Positions 24,238-33,243 are shown, counted from the first letter of the stretch. The stretch is 64,000 nucleotides of DNA from [Clostridium] aerotolerans DSM 5434 (GCF_000687555.1 NZ_JHWJ01000004.1:62001-126000); one strand, 5' to 3'. Numbers and translations are program-made. The notes: generated from the sequence alone by a model not told the origin.

Positions 24238-25074
24238 TTAACCTTTTACAGCTCCTGCTGTCAGGCCCTCCACTAAACGCTTTTGAGCGAAAAAGAACAT
24301 GATACATACTGGTATGATGGTTATAATGCCACCCGCCGTAAGCAAATCCCACTGAACTCCAAGCTGTCCGATCAGGCTTTTTAATGCAACGGGAATGGTA
24401 CGTGTTTCCGCATTGGTAAACATCACGGCAAAGGTGTATTCATTCCATGATGTCATAAAGATGTAAACGCCGGTAGCAACCAGGCAGGGGCCAAGAATTG
24501 GAAGAATGATCCTTACAAAGGCGACGCCTCTGTTGCAGCCGTCTACCAGGGCAGCTTCCTCCAGAGACATGGGAAGGTCATTTAAGAACCCCAGCAGCAG
24601 CCATACGGAAAACGGAATGGTAAACGTGGTATAAGATAAAATCAGTGAAGCAGGTGTATACAAAAGCCCCATTTTTCGCATGATGGAATACAGCGGAATC
24701 AGCAGCAATACTGTAGGAAACATATTATTGCAAAGGAACGTACACATAAGAATCTTTCTTCCGGCAAATTGATATCTGGAAAATGCATATGCCGCGAGCG
24801 TGGAGGCTGTTAATGATACAATGGTTGTCATTGTCGCTGTAATGAAGCTGTTTTTCATTGCCCCAAAGAAATCAACGGTGGTAGTAAAAAGCTTTCCATA
24901 AGACTCAAGCGTTAAAACTCTCGGCCAGTATGTTACGTCCATGCCGTATAATTCGTCCGCAGGCTTTAACGATGTAATGAGAGTCCAATAAAATGGAAAT
25001 AATATGAAAAGCAAAATGACGAACAGAGGCAGGTAAACACAAACGATGTCTTTTAACTTGACTTGCTTTTTCAT
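24238..25074 (-). CDS. Carbohydrate ABC transporter permease, MalG type (CUT1)
   Basis: This 278-residue integral membrane protein has six predicted helices and the EAA loop EAALVDGCNRGVAFVRIILPILGP that docks the ATPase. The MalG-like features are PFYWTLITSLKP near the start and the SWNEYTFAV stretch. No ATPase gene is in this operon; a shared MsmK-type ATPase encoded elsewhere is the usual solution in Firmicutes. GAGGAGG precedes the ATG. Confidence 0.9.
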   Translation of the reverse strand: MKKQVKLKDIVCVYLPLFVILLFILFPFYWTLITSLKPADELYGMDVTYWPRVLTLESYGKLFTTTVDFFGAMKNSFITATMTTIVSLTASTLAAYAFSRYQFAGRKILMCTFLCNNMFPTVLLLIPLYSIMRKMGLLYTPASLILSYTTFTIPFSVWLLLGFLNDLPMSLEEAALVDGCNRGVAFVRIILPILGPCLVATGVYIFMTSWNEYTFAVMFTNAETRTIPVALKSLIGQLGVQWDLLTAGGIITIIPVCIMFFFAQKRLVEGLTAGAVKG

Positions 25075-25076
25075 CC

Positions 25077-25949
25077 TTATACCTCCTCTTTAAAGTTCAT
25101 TTTTAAATATGGTACAGCTGCAAACAACAGAAGGACTGCTAATAATAATGCCATTGCCGATGCATAGCCAAGATTAAGCGCATTTCCCTTATTGAAAATA
25201 TAAACGCTTAGCGTCTGGGTAGAATAGGCCGGTCCGCCTTCTGTCATATTAAAGATCACATCCACAGAATTGGCGACCCAGATAACACGAAGCAGAGCTG
25301 TTACATAAATAGTATTTTTGATGGATGGAATGGTAATTAAAATAAGTTTTTTCCAGGAACACGCTCCATCAATGCTTGCCGCCTCGTAGATTTCGGTAGG
25401 TACCCCCTGTAAGGCAGCAAGAAGCATAAGTGCAAAAAAAGGGATTCCCTGCCATATAATTGTTACAATGACACTTGGAAATGCTGTGGTCACCTGAGAA
25501 AGAAACGGAATTTTATGTGACGAGATATGAAACTTTAATAACAAATCGTTCAGCACTCCAAAGTTACCATCGTAGATCCATCTCCACATAAGTCCAATCA
25601 AAACTCCCGGCGTAACCCAGGGGATCATACTCACCGCCCGTACCACTCCCCTTCCGGTAAACTCCTTATTCAGAAGAAGAGCCAGAATAAAACCAAACAG
25701 AAATTGAAAGCCTACTCCGCATACGACCCAGAGTATGGTTCGTATGAGTGAACTAAAAAAGAGGGGATCCATGAAAGCTGCTCTGTAATTGGAAAGTCCG
25801 TTAAATCCAATTTCCTTGGGTCTTCTTAAATCATAGTTCTGGAAACTCATAATGATTGCATTGATAACCGGTATAAATACCACGCACAGGATGATAATCA
25901 CTGCCGGAGCCACTAATACATAGGGCCATATGGATGGTTTTTTAACCAT
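25077..25949 (-). CDS. Carbohydrate ABC transporter permease, MalF type (CUT1)
   Basis: This 290-residue membrane protein pairs with the MalG-type permease. It has six helices, an N-terminal KPSIWPYVLVAPAVIII segment, GVLIGLMWRWIYDG and the EAA loop YEAASIDGACSWKKLILITIPSI. The frame extends to 25994 inside the binding-protein gene, but the ATG at 25949 has an AGGAGG site and is the better start. Substrate is unknown; CUT1 systems usually take oligosaccharides, glycosides or sugar derivatives. Confidence 0.9.
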   Translation of the reverse strand: MVKKPSIWPYVLVAPAVIIILCVVFIPVINAIIMSFQNYDLRRPKEIGFNGLSNYRAAFMDPLFFSSLIRTILWVVCGVGFQFLFGFILALLLNKEFTGRGVVRAVSMIPWVTPGVLIGLMWRWIYDGNFGVLNDLLLKFHISSHKIPFLSQVTTAFPSVIVTIIWQGIPFFALMLLAALQGVPTEIYEAASIDGACSWKKLILITIPSIKNTIYVTALLRVIWVANSVDVIFNMTEGGPAYSTQTLSVYIFNKGNALNLGYASAMALLLAVLLLFAAVPYLKMNFKEEV

Positions 25950-25977
25950 AGGTATTTCCTCCTGACATAGAAACAGC

Positions 25978-27327
25978 TTATTGATAAAGTCCATCCTGTA
26001 AGGTTCTCATGCACTGTTTTGCAGTGATGCTTCCGGTGAGCGCCTGTGAAACCGTATTTGGCCAAAGACTGGAAATCCATTCTGTAGTGGTATCGAGAAT
26101 TGGAACAATACCCGCATAACCCTGTCCGTCAATTGAGGCTTTCATAAAACGGTTGTTCTGGAAGAAATCAGAGGCCTGTATGCTCTTGCTTACAGGAACA
26201 TTTCCAGTTCCCTCACACCACATCTTCTGACCTTCTCCTGCCGCCAGATAAGATACCCATTCAAATGCAGCTTCTTTGTTCTCACAGGAGTTAAATATGA
26301 CTGTCTCCGTATCTCCCATAGAGGTCCACTGTCCTTTCCCTGCGGGGAATGGGAAAGCAGATACATCGTCTCCAAATACTTTCTCCATATCTTTGCTGGA
26401 TCCTGTATGGTGAATGGTCATAGCGGTCAGCCCTGATTGGAAATTAGCAATGATTTCACTGAATCCGTCGCTGACAGCGGTAGGAGGTACATATCCTTTT
26501 TTATAAATATCGATAAAATCCTGCATACCTTGTTCTGCTTCAGGAGTCGTTAAATCCTTAAAGCTTCCTCCGCGTCCATAAATAAAACTGCCCCACGGCT
26601 CCTGTCCGCCTTTAGCGCCTCTCATACCAAAGCCGTATATATCCGTCTTTCCGTCCCCATTTGTGTCCAAGGTACATTTTTCAATTGCCTGTAAGAATTC
26701 TTCGTAGGTTTTTGGAACCTCAATTCCTGCCTGCTTGAAAACAGATGGTCTGTAATAAACATACAAGACCTGAATATTCCACGGCATTACATAGATGCGT
26801 TCCATATCTCCAGCCTCTACCATAATGTTATAAATGTTTTCGTCAATGTCATTTTTCTTGTCCCAGGCATCAATAAATGGTGTTAAATCAGCCAGGAGAT
26901 CATTATTAACAAATAATGGAGTAGAAGTTAACTTCCAGGTTGCACAGTCCACATCTCCTCCTCCCATCTTTGTATTGAACAGGTTTTCGGAATATGCGCC
27001 TCCATCCCATGGGCTTTCCTCGCCAACCACCGTAATTCCTTTTCCGTTTTCCTCATTGAATTTTTTAATGATATCCTGCATGAGCTGGGAATAATCCGTA
27101 TTATCTGCCCAGTAGCGGAATTTAATGGTACACGGCTTTATTTCGCCTGTAGGTGCCTGTCCGGCCTTTGCCTCGGAAGCAGCAGTCGCAGCTGTTTCTT
27201 TTTTCGTTGTCTCTGATGGATTCTTGCTTTCTTTGCCGCCTGTAGAACAGCCTGACATTGTAGCTGCCGCCATAAGGGCTGCCATGGCTAATGCAATTGT
27301 TCTCTTGCTAAGTGATTTTTGTTTCAT
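25978..27327 (-). CDS. Sugar-binding lipoprotein of the ABC importer (SBP family 1)
   Basis: This 449-residue extracellular solute-binding protein has a lipoprotein signal with the lipobox ATMSGC (about residues 22-27) and a Ser/Thr/Ala-rich linker. The mature domain contains IKFRYWADNTDYSQL, KKFNEENGKGITVV and a hinge with FNSCENKEAAFEWVSYLA, as in CUT1 binding proteins. It would sit outside the membrane and deliver a sugar to the two permeases. It follows the GntR gene directly and is probably controlled by it. Confidence 0.9.
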   Translation of the reverse strand: MKQKSLSKRTIALAMAALMAAATMSGCSTGGKESKNPSETTKKETAATAASEAKAGQAPTGEIKPCTIKFRYWADNTDYSQLMQDIIKKFNEENGKGITVVGEESPWDGGAYSENLFNTKMGGGDVDCATWKLTSTPLFVNNDLLADLTPFIDAWDKKNDIDENIYNIMVEAGDMERIYVMPWNIQVLYVYYRPSVFKQAGIEVPKTYEEFLQAIEKCTLDTNGDGKTDIYGFGMRGAKGGQEPWGSFIYGRGGSFKDLTTPEAEQGMQDFIDIYKKGYVPPTAVSDGFSEIIANFQSGLTAMTIHHTGSSKDMEKVFGDDVSAFPFPAGKGQWTSMGDTETVIFNSCENKEAAFEWVSYLAAGEGQKMWCEGTGNVPVSKSIQASDFFQNNRFMKASIDGQGYAGIVPILDTTTEWISSLWPNTVSQALTGSITAKQCMRTLQDGLYQ

Positions 27328-27328
27328 T

Positions 27329-28030
27329 TTAATCCTCCCTCTCCCTTACATCATTTAATGTTTCCCATACATGTCTTTCTGCCAGAAATTTAGCTTCCAT
27401 ATAGTTGCCGCTGGCGATTGCTTTATATAGACCCCTGTGGCTTCGTTTTGCCCGTTTAAAGCTCTCCAGGTCATTATGGGTTTCCACATGACTGCGCCGG
27501 ATGGATTCATTAATAATAGGGACCACCCGGATCAGCACCTCATTATGAGTACATTCAGCAACCGCAGTATGGAATTGAACATCCATTTCTGCCGTAGAAG
27601 CGCTGTTGATCTGAATCTGATCCATTTCCGCAACCAGTCTTTCCAGATTTTTTATATCCTGGGGCGTAGCTCTCTGTACGGCCAATCCAGCAATCTGAGG
27701 TTCAATCAGCATACGAGTTTCAAAAAGGTTTTTGATCAGATATCTCTGATCGGTAAAGTGAAGTCCGAGAGGATCTGCTCCAATTCCCGTTCCCGCACTG
27801 ACAAAGGTTCCGCTTCCCTGACGTATGACTACAACATTTTCAGCCCTTAAAAACTTCATGGCTTCTCGTAAGGTAGAACGGCTCACCCCAAACAGCAATG
27901 TCAAATCCTTTTCTGTAGGAAGTCTGTCACCAGGCTTCATTTCCCTTTGTATTATCATTGTTTTTACCTTTTGTGCCGTTGCCATAGGAAGTACATCAAT
28001 GTTCTGCAATTCATTTGAATTTCTGCGCAT
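27329..28030 (-). CDS. GntR/FadR-family transcriptional regulator (FCD domain)
   Basis: This 233-residue regulator has an N-terminal winged helix (MATAQKVKTMI, PGDRLPTEKDLTLLFGVSRSTLREAM, IRQGSGTFVS) and a C-terminal all-helical FCD ligand domain. The metal-ligand histidines lie in VQFHTAVAECTHNEVL and SHRGLYKAIASG. It is the first gene of the sugar operon, ending one base before the binding-protein gene, so it likely autoregulates and responds to a sugar acid or sugar phosphate. AAGGAG precedes the ATG. Confidence 0.9.
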   Translation of the reverse strand: MRRNSNELQNIDVLPMATAQKVKTMIIQREMKPGDRLPTEKDLTLLFGVSRSTLREAMKFLRAENVVVIRQGSGTFVSAGTGIGADPLGLHFTDQRYLIKNLFETRMLIEPQIAGLAVQRATPQDIKNLERLVAEMDQIQINSASTAEMDVQFHTAVAECTHNEVLIRVVPIINESIRRSHVETHNDLESFKRAKRSHRGLYKAIASGNYMEAKFLAERHVWETLNDVRERED

Positions 28031-28096
28031 ACTCTACTCCTTTTTTATTACATATGGACAAAATGCATATAAATGTTGCGATTATGCGTTAATGTT

Positions 28097-28123
28097 TGGT
28101 TATTATGTCCTGGCTTATAACCA
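28097..28123. promoter_or_regulatory. Inverted repeat upstream of the GntR operon (candidate operator)
   Basis: TGGTTAT (28097-28103) and ATAACCA (28117-28123) form a perfect 7-base inverted repeat around 13 bases, about 70 bases before the GntR start. The TTGG/CCAA-like arms resemble half-sites of FCD-type GntR regulators. The 404-base gap 28031-28434 otherwise holds only the elements listed separately. Confidence 0.4.
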
Positions 28124-28265
28124 TAGGCTAGCATAACATATGACGTATGTAAACACATTTCTTGCATTTATTCTGAAATTCATTATTATATAACAATGTT
28201 TTTAGTTTTATTTGTCTAAAATGTATATTATTTCAGAAAAATTCATCATACCTTTTCAAATAGAT

Positions 28266-28281
28266 CATACCAATTGGTATG
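28266..28281. promoter_or_regulatory. Perfect 16-base palindrome CATACCAATTGGTATG (candidate GntR operator)
   Basis: The sequence is fully self-complementary and lies between the divergent GntR operon and the HD-domain gene. Its half-site ATACCAA/TTGGTAT is what FadR-subfamily GntR proteins such as UxuR/ExuR often recognise. It is about 235 bases from the GntR start codon, so it could serve the divergent gene as well. Confidence 0.45.
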
Positions 28282-28365
28282 TTCATTCCGTTTACAAAAA
28301 CAGGAGAGGGGAATTTGAAATCAAATAATTACTCAGATCATAGTTAAAAGACATGAAATTTTAAA

Positions 28366-28394
28366 TTGTATACTAACAGAAAAAATGATATACT
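28366..28394 (+). promoter_or_regulatory. Sigma-A type promoter for the HD-domain gene
   Basis: TTGTAT, a 17-base spacer and TATACT (28389-28394) precede the gene; the ribosome site ATAGGAG follows about 25 bases later. Confidence 0.65.
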
Positions 28395-28434
28395 TCTAAA
28401 AATTTTACTTAAAACAGATAATAGGAGAATCGTC

Positions 28435-28896
28435 ATGAACAGATTAGAAATAGTCAGGGAATACGTAGACAAAGTGCTTTTAATGGTGCCGGATCCAGAA
28501 TATAGGAGATGCGGTTACATACATTTATATGGAGTTTCTCAGGCCTGTACCCTAATTGCAATAAAACGAAAGGAAGATGCAGAACTGGCTGCGATTGCAG
28601 GTATGCTTCATGACATCTATTCCTATACAGCTATGGATACCAGTGATCATGCTCATAAAGGCTCGGTCATGGCCAGGGAGATTTTGGAGTCTCTATCTGT
28701 ATTTGAACCTCAGGAAATGGATTTAATCTGCCGTGCAATCTATAACCATAGCAGTAAAGGAAAAGAGCATGATTCCTTTGATGAGATATTGATTGATGGA
28801 GATGTGATGCAGCATTGTTTTTACAATCCTCTTTTCGAGGTGGCTGAGAAAGAAAAAGCCAGATATGAGAAGTTAAAGGCAGAGTTTGGGCTTTAA
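28435..28896 (+). CDS. HD-domain phosphohydrolase-like protein
   Basis: This 153-residue protein has the core of an HD domain: GYIHLYGVSQACTLIA with the first His, AAIAGMLHDIYSY with the His-Asp doublet, and AIYNHSSKG with a later His, ending with IDGDVMQH (Asp). These residues would bind divalent metal for phosphohydrolase activity; the substrate is unknown. The frame is open to 28366, but the ATG at 28435 follows ATAGGAG and is chosen. A strong terminator follows. Confidence 0.78.
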   Translation: MNRLEIVREYVDKVLLMVPDPEYRRCGYIHLYGVSQACTLIAIKRKEDAELAAIAGMLHDIYSYTAMDTSDHAHKGSVMAREILESLSVFEPQEMDLICRAIYNHSSKGKEHDSFDEILIDGDVMQHCFYNPLFEVAEKEKARYEKLKAEFGL

Positions 28897-28977
28897 GGGG
28901 TAAGGTTAATGATAATGATAGGGCTGTCACCTAAGGAATTTATGATGGTAATAGATATAATCGTATCATAGAGATGG

Positions 28978-29042
28978 CACCAAAATGCCCCTATAGAGGA
29001 CACTTTCATGTTCTCCTATATAGGGGCATTTTGGTGTTTTTA
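28978..29042 (+). terminator. Strong intrinsic terminator after the HD-domain gene
   Basis: CACCAAAATGCCCCTATA (28978-28995) pairs perfectly with 29019-29036 and is followed by TTTTTT. The stem is 18 bases, with additional pairing possible inside. Confidence 0.93.
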
Positions 29043-29116
29043 AAGAAAGTCAAATCAGTATAAAGCAATTTCCATAGTTGTTTTTTAATACTCAATTATA
29101 AATTAAATAATAAAAG

Positions 29117-29180
29117 TACCAGAGTCTAAACTACCGGAGACTAAATTATCAGAGCTAAAAGGCACCAGAGTGTGAAATTA
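29117..29180. repeat. Four degenerate 15-17-base repeats of unknown role
   Basis: TACCAGAGTCTAAAC, TACCGGAGACTAAAT, TATCAGAGCTAAAAG and CACCAGAGTGTGAAAT follow one another without spacers. No coding frame covers them. The rest of the 300-base stretch 28897-29196 contains the terminator at 28978-29042 and AT-rich sequence with nothing else I can name. Confidence 0.5.
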
Positions 29181-29196
29181 TGAGATTCTATTATCA

Positions 29197-30426
29197 TTAA
29201 ATCCCAGCCACTTGATACGTAAACTGCCCAGTCCCATCAATTCCATAAAAATCCGCAAAGGAAAGATGGAAAATATCTGTCTTTACAGAATCCAGGCAAA
29301 TACGATTCTTAATCAGGTACTGATAAATCCCGGAGTAATCGATAGGTCCTTGGATGAGGATACTCGATAAGCAGCCATCCCTAAGAATCGCCTTCTTATA
29401 ACTTACAGAATCTTCCCGAACAATAACCTCATCCCTATCCTTTGCAATGCCGTCTCCAAGCGAAAGGGTAGTGAGCCCATAAAAATTCATGGTGTTTTTC
29501 ATACCGTATTTGTCTTCGTAAATCATGTTCTGACCGCACATATTATAAGCGGCCGTCTTCCCCTGTTTCATGGCATTTGGCCAGATTCCGGCGATTCCAT
29601 TCACATCTCCCGCAGCATACACATGGTCACAGGACGTCTTTAAATAATCGTCCACCTGAATAAACCGGTCGATAGCAATGTCACTTCCCTTTACACATTC
29701 GACTGAGGGGCTGACACCAGCGGCCACCACGACCATATCGCATTCAATGAGAGATCCGTCATCAAGCATGACAGAGGTAATCTCATCGGTTTCCGGCATG
29801 GTGCTTAAAACGGTTTTTCTGCCAAGAATGAATTTGCACCCATGCTCTTCAAACAGCTTCTGATAAGCTTTTCCAGCCGTCTCATCAAGCTGCTTTGGAA
29901 GAATCCTGTCTGCCATTTCAAGGACGGTCACGTCCTTTCCCTGTTCCAGGAAGGCATAGGCTGCATCCATACCAACAAGCCCGGAGCCTACAACCAGGAT
30001 TTTGTTGGCTTTTTCAGAACAGGCTCTGATGTTCTGGGCATCGGAGAGATTACGAAGTCCAAATACATTTTTGGCCTCCCTGAAATTCATAATGGGTGGA
30101 ATCACGCTGTCAGCACCGGTGGCGATGAGGAGACGGTTATATAAAATCCTTGAATCATCCTCAAGCATCACTTCCTGACGGGCCGTGTTAATGGATACTG
30201 CCTTTTTCTGAATCCAGGTGATGTGGAAAGCATCAAAAAAGTTTTCCGGTATAAAAGAGAGAGTTTTTTCATCCCGTTCATGGCTTAAATACTTATGTAG
30301 CATACACCGGGAATGGACGTATTCATCTGGAGATATCATAATGATCCTGGCATCCGGCTCCAGCTCTCTGATGGTCTTTGCTGCGGTGATTCCGGCAGCT
30401 CCGACGCCGATAATTACATGAGTCAT
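29197..30426 (-). CDS. FAD-dependent NAD(P)H oxidoreductase of the CO dehydrogenase operon
   Basis: This 409-residue flavoprotein of the pyridine nucleotide-disulfide family has an FAD-binding IIGVGAAGITAAKTI at the start, an NAD-binding KILVVGSGLVGMDAAYAFLEQG in the middle and the second FAD motif HVYAAGDVNGIAG. It lacks a redox CxxC. Such enzymes occur downstream of cooS-cooF in several CO dehydrogenase operons, where they are proposed to pass electrons from ferredoxin-like CooF to NAD(P)+. The frame is open upstream, but the ATG at 30426 has GAGGAGG and overlaps the ferredoxin gene by four bases. Confidence 0.87.
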   Translation of the reverse strand: MTHVIIGVGAAGITAAKTIRELEPDARIIMISPDEYVHSRCMLHKYLSHERDEKTLSFIPENFFDAFHITWIQKKAVSINTARQEVMLEDDSRILYNRLLIATGADSVIPPIMNFREAKNVFGLRNLSDAQNIRACSEKANKILVVGSGLVGMDAAYAFLEQGKDVTVLEMADRILPKQLDETAGKAYQKLFEEHGCKFILGRKTVLSTMPETDEITSVMLDDGSLIECDMVVVAAGVSPSVECVKGSDIAIDRFIQVDDYLKTSCDHVYAAGDVNGIAGIWPNAMKQGKTAAYNMCGQNMIYEDKYGMKNTMNFYGLTTLSLGDGIAKDRDEVIVREDSVSYKKAILRDGCLSSILIQGPIDYSGIYQYLIKNRICLDSVKTDIFHLSFADFYGIDGTGQFTYQVAGI

Positions 30427-30875
30427 CCCTGCACCTCCTCTACATAGATCGCACCCGTTGGGCATGATTTTACGCAGCTTGGAGAAAATCCCTGGTCCGC
30501 GCAGAAATCGCACTTGATTACCTTGGTCCTTGTACTGGTATCCGCCTTTAAAACTCCGTAAGGGCAGTTCATCACGCACATAAAGCAGGAACCGCATGCG
30601 GATTCATCATAAAGCACCAGTCCTGTTTCCTTATCCTTTGTAAGTGCTCCGCTCATACAGGACATGACGCATTCCGGCTGGTCACAGTGACGGCAGAAGA
30701 TTGGGGTGTAGCCCCCGTTTCTGCCCTTTTCAATGTGATTGCGGGATTCATTATGAGGATCGGAAAGCTTTAAGTCGTAAACGGAACCCCCATCCGTCCG
30801 GTGTGCCTGCATGCATGCTATAAAACAATTCTTGCAGCCATCGCATTTGGCTGCATCAATGAATATCCGTTTCAT
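30423..30875 (-). CDS. cooF: Four-cluster ferredoxin-like electron carrier (CooF/HycB family)
   Basis: The 150-residue iron-sulfur protein has four Cys clusters: CDGCKNCFIAC, CRHCDQPECVMSC, CGSCFMCVMNCPYG and CDFCADQGFSPSCVKSCPTG. This arrangement is the CooF/HycB type with up to four [4Fe-4S] clusters. It would take electrons from CooS, encoded 11 bases upstream, and pass them to the flavoprotein encoded just downstream. Confidence 0.92.
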   Translation of the reverse strand: MKRIFIDAAKCDGCKNCFIACMQAHRTDGGSVYDLKLSDPHNESRNHIEKGRNGGYTPIFCRHCDQPECVMSCMSGALTKDKETGLVLYDESACGSCFMCVMNCPYGVLKADTSTRTKVIKCDFCADQGFSPSCVKSCPTGAIYVEEVQG

Positions 30876-30886
30876 AAGCCAACCTC

Positions 30887-32770
30887 CTATATATTAAGAC
30901 CCTCACGCTTCTCCATGATGATTGTTTCCAGGATATCAGCACTTTCCTTTGCATCCGGATTAATGATCACCTGTCCGCCAGTCAGGCTCTTCATGCCTTC
31001 TGTCAGGACCTTAACAGCTACGTCGCTTCCGGTTACAAATGGCGGTAAGCCTAAATGAAGAGGAAGTCCAAGCGCAAGACCAAAGCAGCCGTCCGCAATC
31101 GCCTGCTCTTCCAGCCACTGGGCAGCAGAAAGGACCAGAGGAAGCTTCGGAAGATCCACGCCAAGCTCCGCCGCAATTTCCGTCGCCACGATTTCCAGAC
31201 GTCCGATGGCAAGACAAGGGCCGAAGTTCAGCACAGGAGGAATTCCAAGAGCTTTACATACCTCTCTTAAGTTAGGACCAGCAAGCTCAGCCGCTTCCGG
31301 AGTCATAAGGCCGCAGTTTTCAATACCACCGGAAGAACAGCCGGCAGTCAGGACAATGATATCTCTTTTGATCAGTTCCTTTGTCAGCTCCACCGTCAGC
31401 ACATCATGTCCGCCAGCGGTTAAGTTAGAACAGCCCACGATGCCTGCGATTCCTTTGATCTTACCAGCCACAATTAAGTCGATGAGCGGCTTCCAGTTTC
31501 CCCCTAAGAAGTTTCGTAAGGAACCTTCACTGACACCGGTTAAGGTATTGTCGTTTCCGTGTTCCGGTAATAAGTTAAGAGGAACGATGCCACGTCTTTC
31601 GGTATAAGCTTCAATGACCTTATCAATGATCTTTTCGCTCTGTTCTTCCCTGTGCTCGAAATCAAATTTCATCATCTCTGCGTTTGATTTCTTAGCCACA
31701 TCATCAAGACAGATCTGCTTGATCTTTAATTCATCACAAATCGGCTCAATGCCAGGAAGGGTACAGTTGAACTCAGAAAGGACCGCATCAATGGCACCAG
31801 TGGCAAGAACGGCTTCGCTGGTGTAGTTGTTGCCTGCATGGCCGTCAAAAACTTCTGGATAAAGGGCGCCTCTTAACTGGAGATCCTGACCCACACAGGT
31901 ACAGCCAACCAGCTTAAAGCCCTTGGCACCAACGGCCTTTGCCTTAGCCACGGCCTCAGGAGAGATGAGCTTTTCCTGTAAATCCACAAAAATGGTATGC
32001 TGATGGCCGGTAATCATGATGTTTATGTAATCCGGATTAATGACACGAAGACCGACGGGAGCCAAACGAAGCTGCGGCTGTCCAAGTAAAACGTCATTTA
32101 ACAGGTTCGTCAGTGTAAGTCCATAGATGCCGGTGGAAATGCCAAGGCGTAAACAGTCGACCAGCATATCCAGAGGATCGGAGTTTAAGTTGGTGGAGCA
32201 CTTAACAACCCCTTTAAATACCTCACTTTTAGCACCGCCAGGCATAATGCCAAGCTCTTTCCAGCGTGCCACACGGGGAGCGTAAGCGACCTTTTCGGTC
32301 AGCTCCATTTCCACGTATTCCGGCTTGTAGAGATCAGAGAGAACCGCATCGGCAATCTTTTCTGCCTTCTTATAAACATCTGCCTCCTTAACGCCAAAAA
32401 GCTCCGCCAAATGCTCTAAGGATTCCATACCCTTTAATTCGCCTTTTGCCTGAGCTGTCTTCTTTAAATTGAGTGCAGTGTTCTCCACTACATGTATGTA
32501 GCAGCCGCTTCCTGAGGCAACCGCTCTTAAAAAGTTTCTTGCCACGATGGTGTCCGCATCCGCACCGCAGATTCCTCTTGGAGCGTTTGGTGTAATCCGG
32601 CATGGTCCGTTGGCACAAAGGCGGCAGCATACGCCCTGGAGTCCGAAACCGCATTTCGTACTCTGTTTTTCCACACGGTGATGGGATGTTTCCATCGGCA
32701 GTGCGGAAATAAATTTTTCCAGTGGCTTGTCAGCGCTTTCACACGTGTTGCATCCATAACATTGATTCAT
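30887..32770 (-). CDS. cooS: Anaerobic Ni-Fe carbon monoxide dehydrogenase catalytic subunit
   Basis: The 627-residue enzyme oxidises CO to CO2 and two electrons at a Ni-Fe-S C-cluster. The N-terminal Cys series (CYGCNTCES, then CGFGLQGVCCRLCANGPCRI) carries the D and B clusters. C-cluster ligands appear in GCTCVGQD, VGCSNLTAGG, TAGCSSGGIENCG and NFGPCLAIGR. Length is normal for CooS. No ACS, CFeSP or hydrogenase genes are nearby, so this is a stand-alone redox or detoxification CODH rather than a Wood-Ljungdahl complex, as far as the window shows. Confidence 0.95.
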   Translation of the reverse strand: MNQCYGCNTCESADKPLEKFISALPMETSHHRVEKQSTKCGFGLQGVCCRLCANGPCRITPNAPRGICGADADTIVARNFLRAVASGSGCYIHVVENTALNLKKTAQAKGELKGMESLEHLAELFGVKEADVYKKAEKIADAVLSDLYKPEYVEMELTEKVAYAPRVARWKELGIMPGGAKSEVFKGVVKCSTNLNSDPLDMLVDCLRLGISTGIYGLTLTNLLNDVLLGQPQLRLAPVGLRVINPDYINIMITGHQHTIFVDLQEKLISPEAVAKAKAVGAKGFKLVGCTCVGQDLQLRGALYPEVFDGHAGNNYTSEAVLATGAIDAVLSEFNCTLPGIEPICDELKIKQICLDDVAKKSNAEMMKFDFEHREEQSEKIIDKVIEAYTERRGIVPLNLLPEHGNDNTLTGVSEGSLRNFLGGNWKPLIDLIVAGKIKGIAGIVGCSNLTAGGHDVLTVELTKELIKRDIIVLTAGCSSGGIENCGLMTPEAAELAGPNLREVCKALGIPPVLNFGPCLAIGRLEIVATEIAAELGVDLPKLPLVLSAAQWLEEQAIADGCFGLALGLPLHLGLPPFVTGSDVAVKVLTEGMKSLTGGQVIINPDAKESADILETIIMEKREGLNI

Positions 32771-32822
32771 TTTCTTCCTCCTTATGAAACTTAACTATTT
32801 TAGTATAGATTCGGCCAAAAAA

Positions 32823-33224
32823 TTATTCAGCCAAAATTTTAGCCAGGGAAAATTTCTTTAAATCCTGGTTTAAATTTTTTTGGATTCTTGCGAATTCCCG
32901 ATGGACGTGACATGGACGTTTATGGGAATGGACGGGACAATCGTAACCGGCCTGCATGCATTCAATCAGCAGCATCTTTGGGTCAATCACTGAAATAATA
33001 TCGTATAAAGTTGTTGTTTCCAAATCGCAATTTAAGGCATATCCCCCTGCACTTCCCCGAAAGCTCTTAATATAACCTGATTTTTCAAGCTTTCTGGCAA
33101 TCTTGTAGGCATTGGCAGGAGTAATCTGTTCCCTCTCACTGATGGATGGAATGCTGTCTGTCTCCCCATTTGACAGTGCCCGGATGATGCGTATTGCGTA
33201 GTCACATTCTTTCGTTATCAGCAT
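32823..33224 (-). CDS. Rrf2-family iron-sulfur transcriptional regulator
   Basis: This 133-residue regulator has the Rrf2 winged helix (ITKECDYAIRIIRALS, ITPANAYKIARKLEKSGYIKSFRGSAGGYAL). The three cluster-binding Cys are spaced ECMQAGYDCPVHSHKRPC, as in IscR-like [2Fe-2S] sensors. It lies directly upstream of cooS in the same direction, with its own promoter, so it probably controls the CO dehydrogenase operon in response to redox, iron or CO. Confidence 0.9.
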   Translation of the reverse strand: MLITKECDYAIRIIRALSNGETDSIPSISEREQITPANAYKIARKLEKSGYIKSFRGSAGGYALNCDLETTTLYDIISVIDPKMLLIECMQAGYDCPVHSHKRPCHVHREFARIQKNLNQDLKKFSLAKILAE

Positions 33225-33243
33225 GTAACACCTCCACGTTATA

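Noticed and set aside
29117-29180. Short repeats considered as a CRISPR remnant
   Set aside because: Units are 15-17 bases without spacers and no cas gene is in the window.
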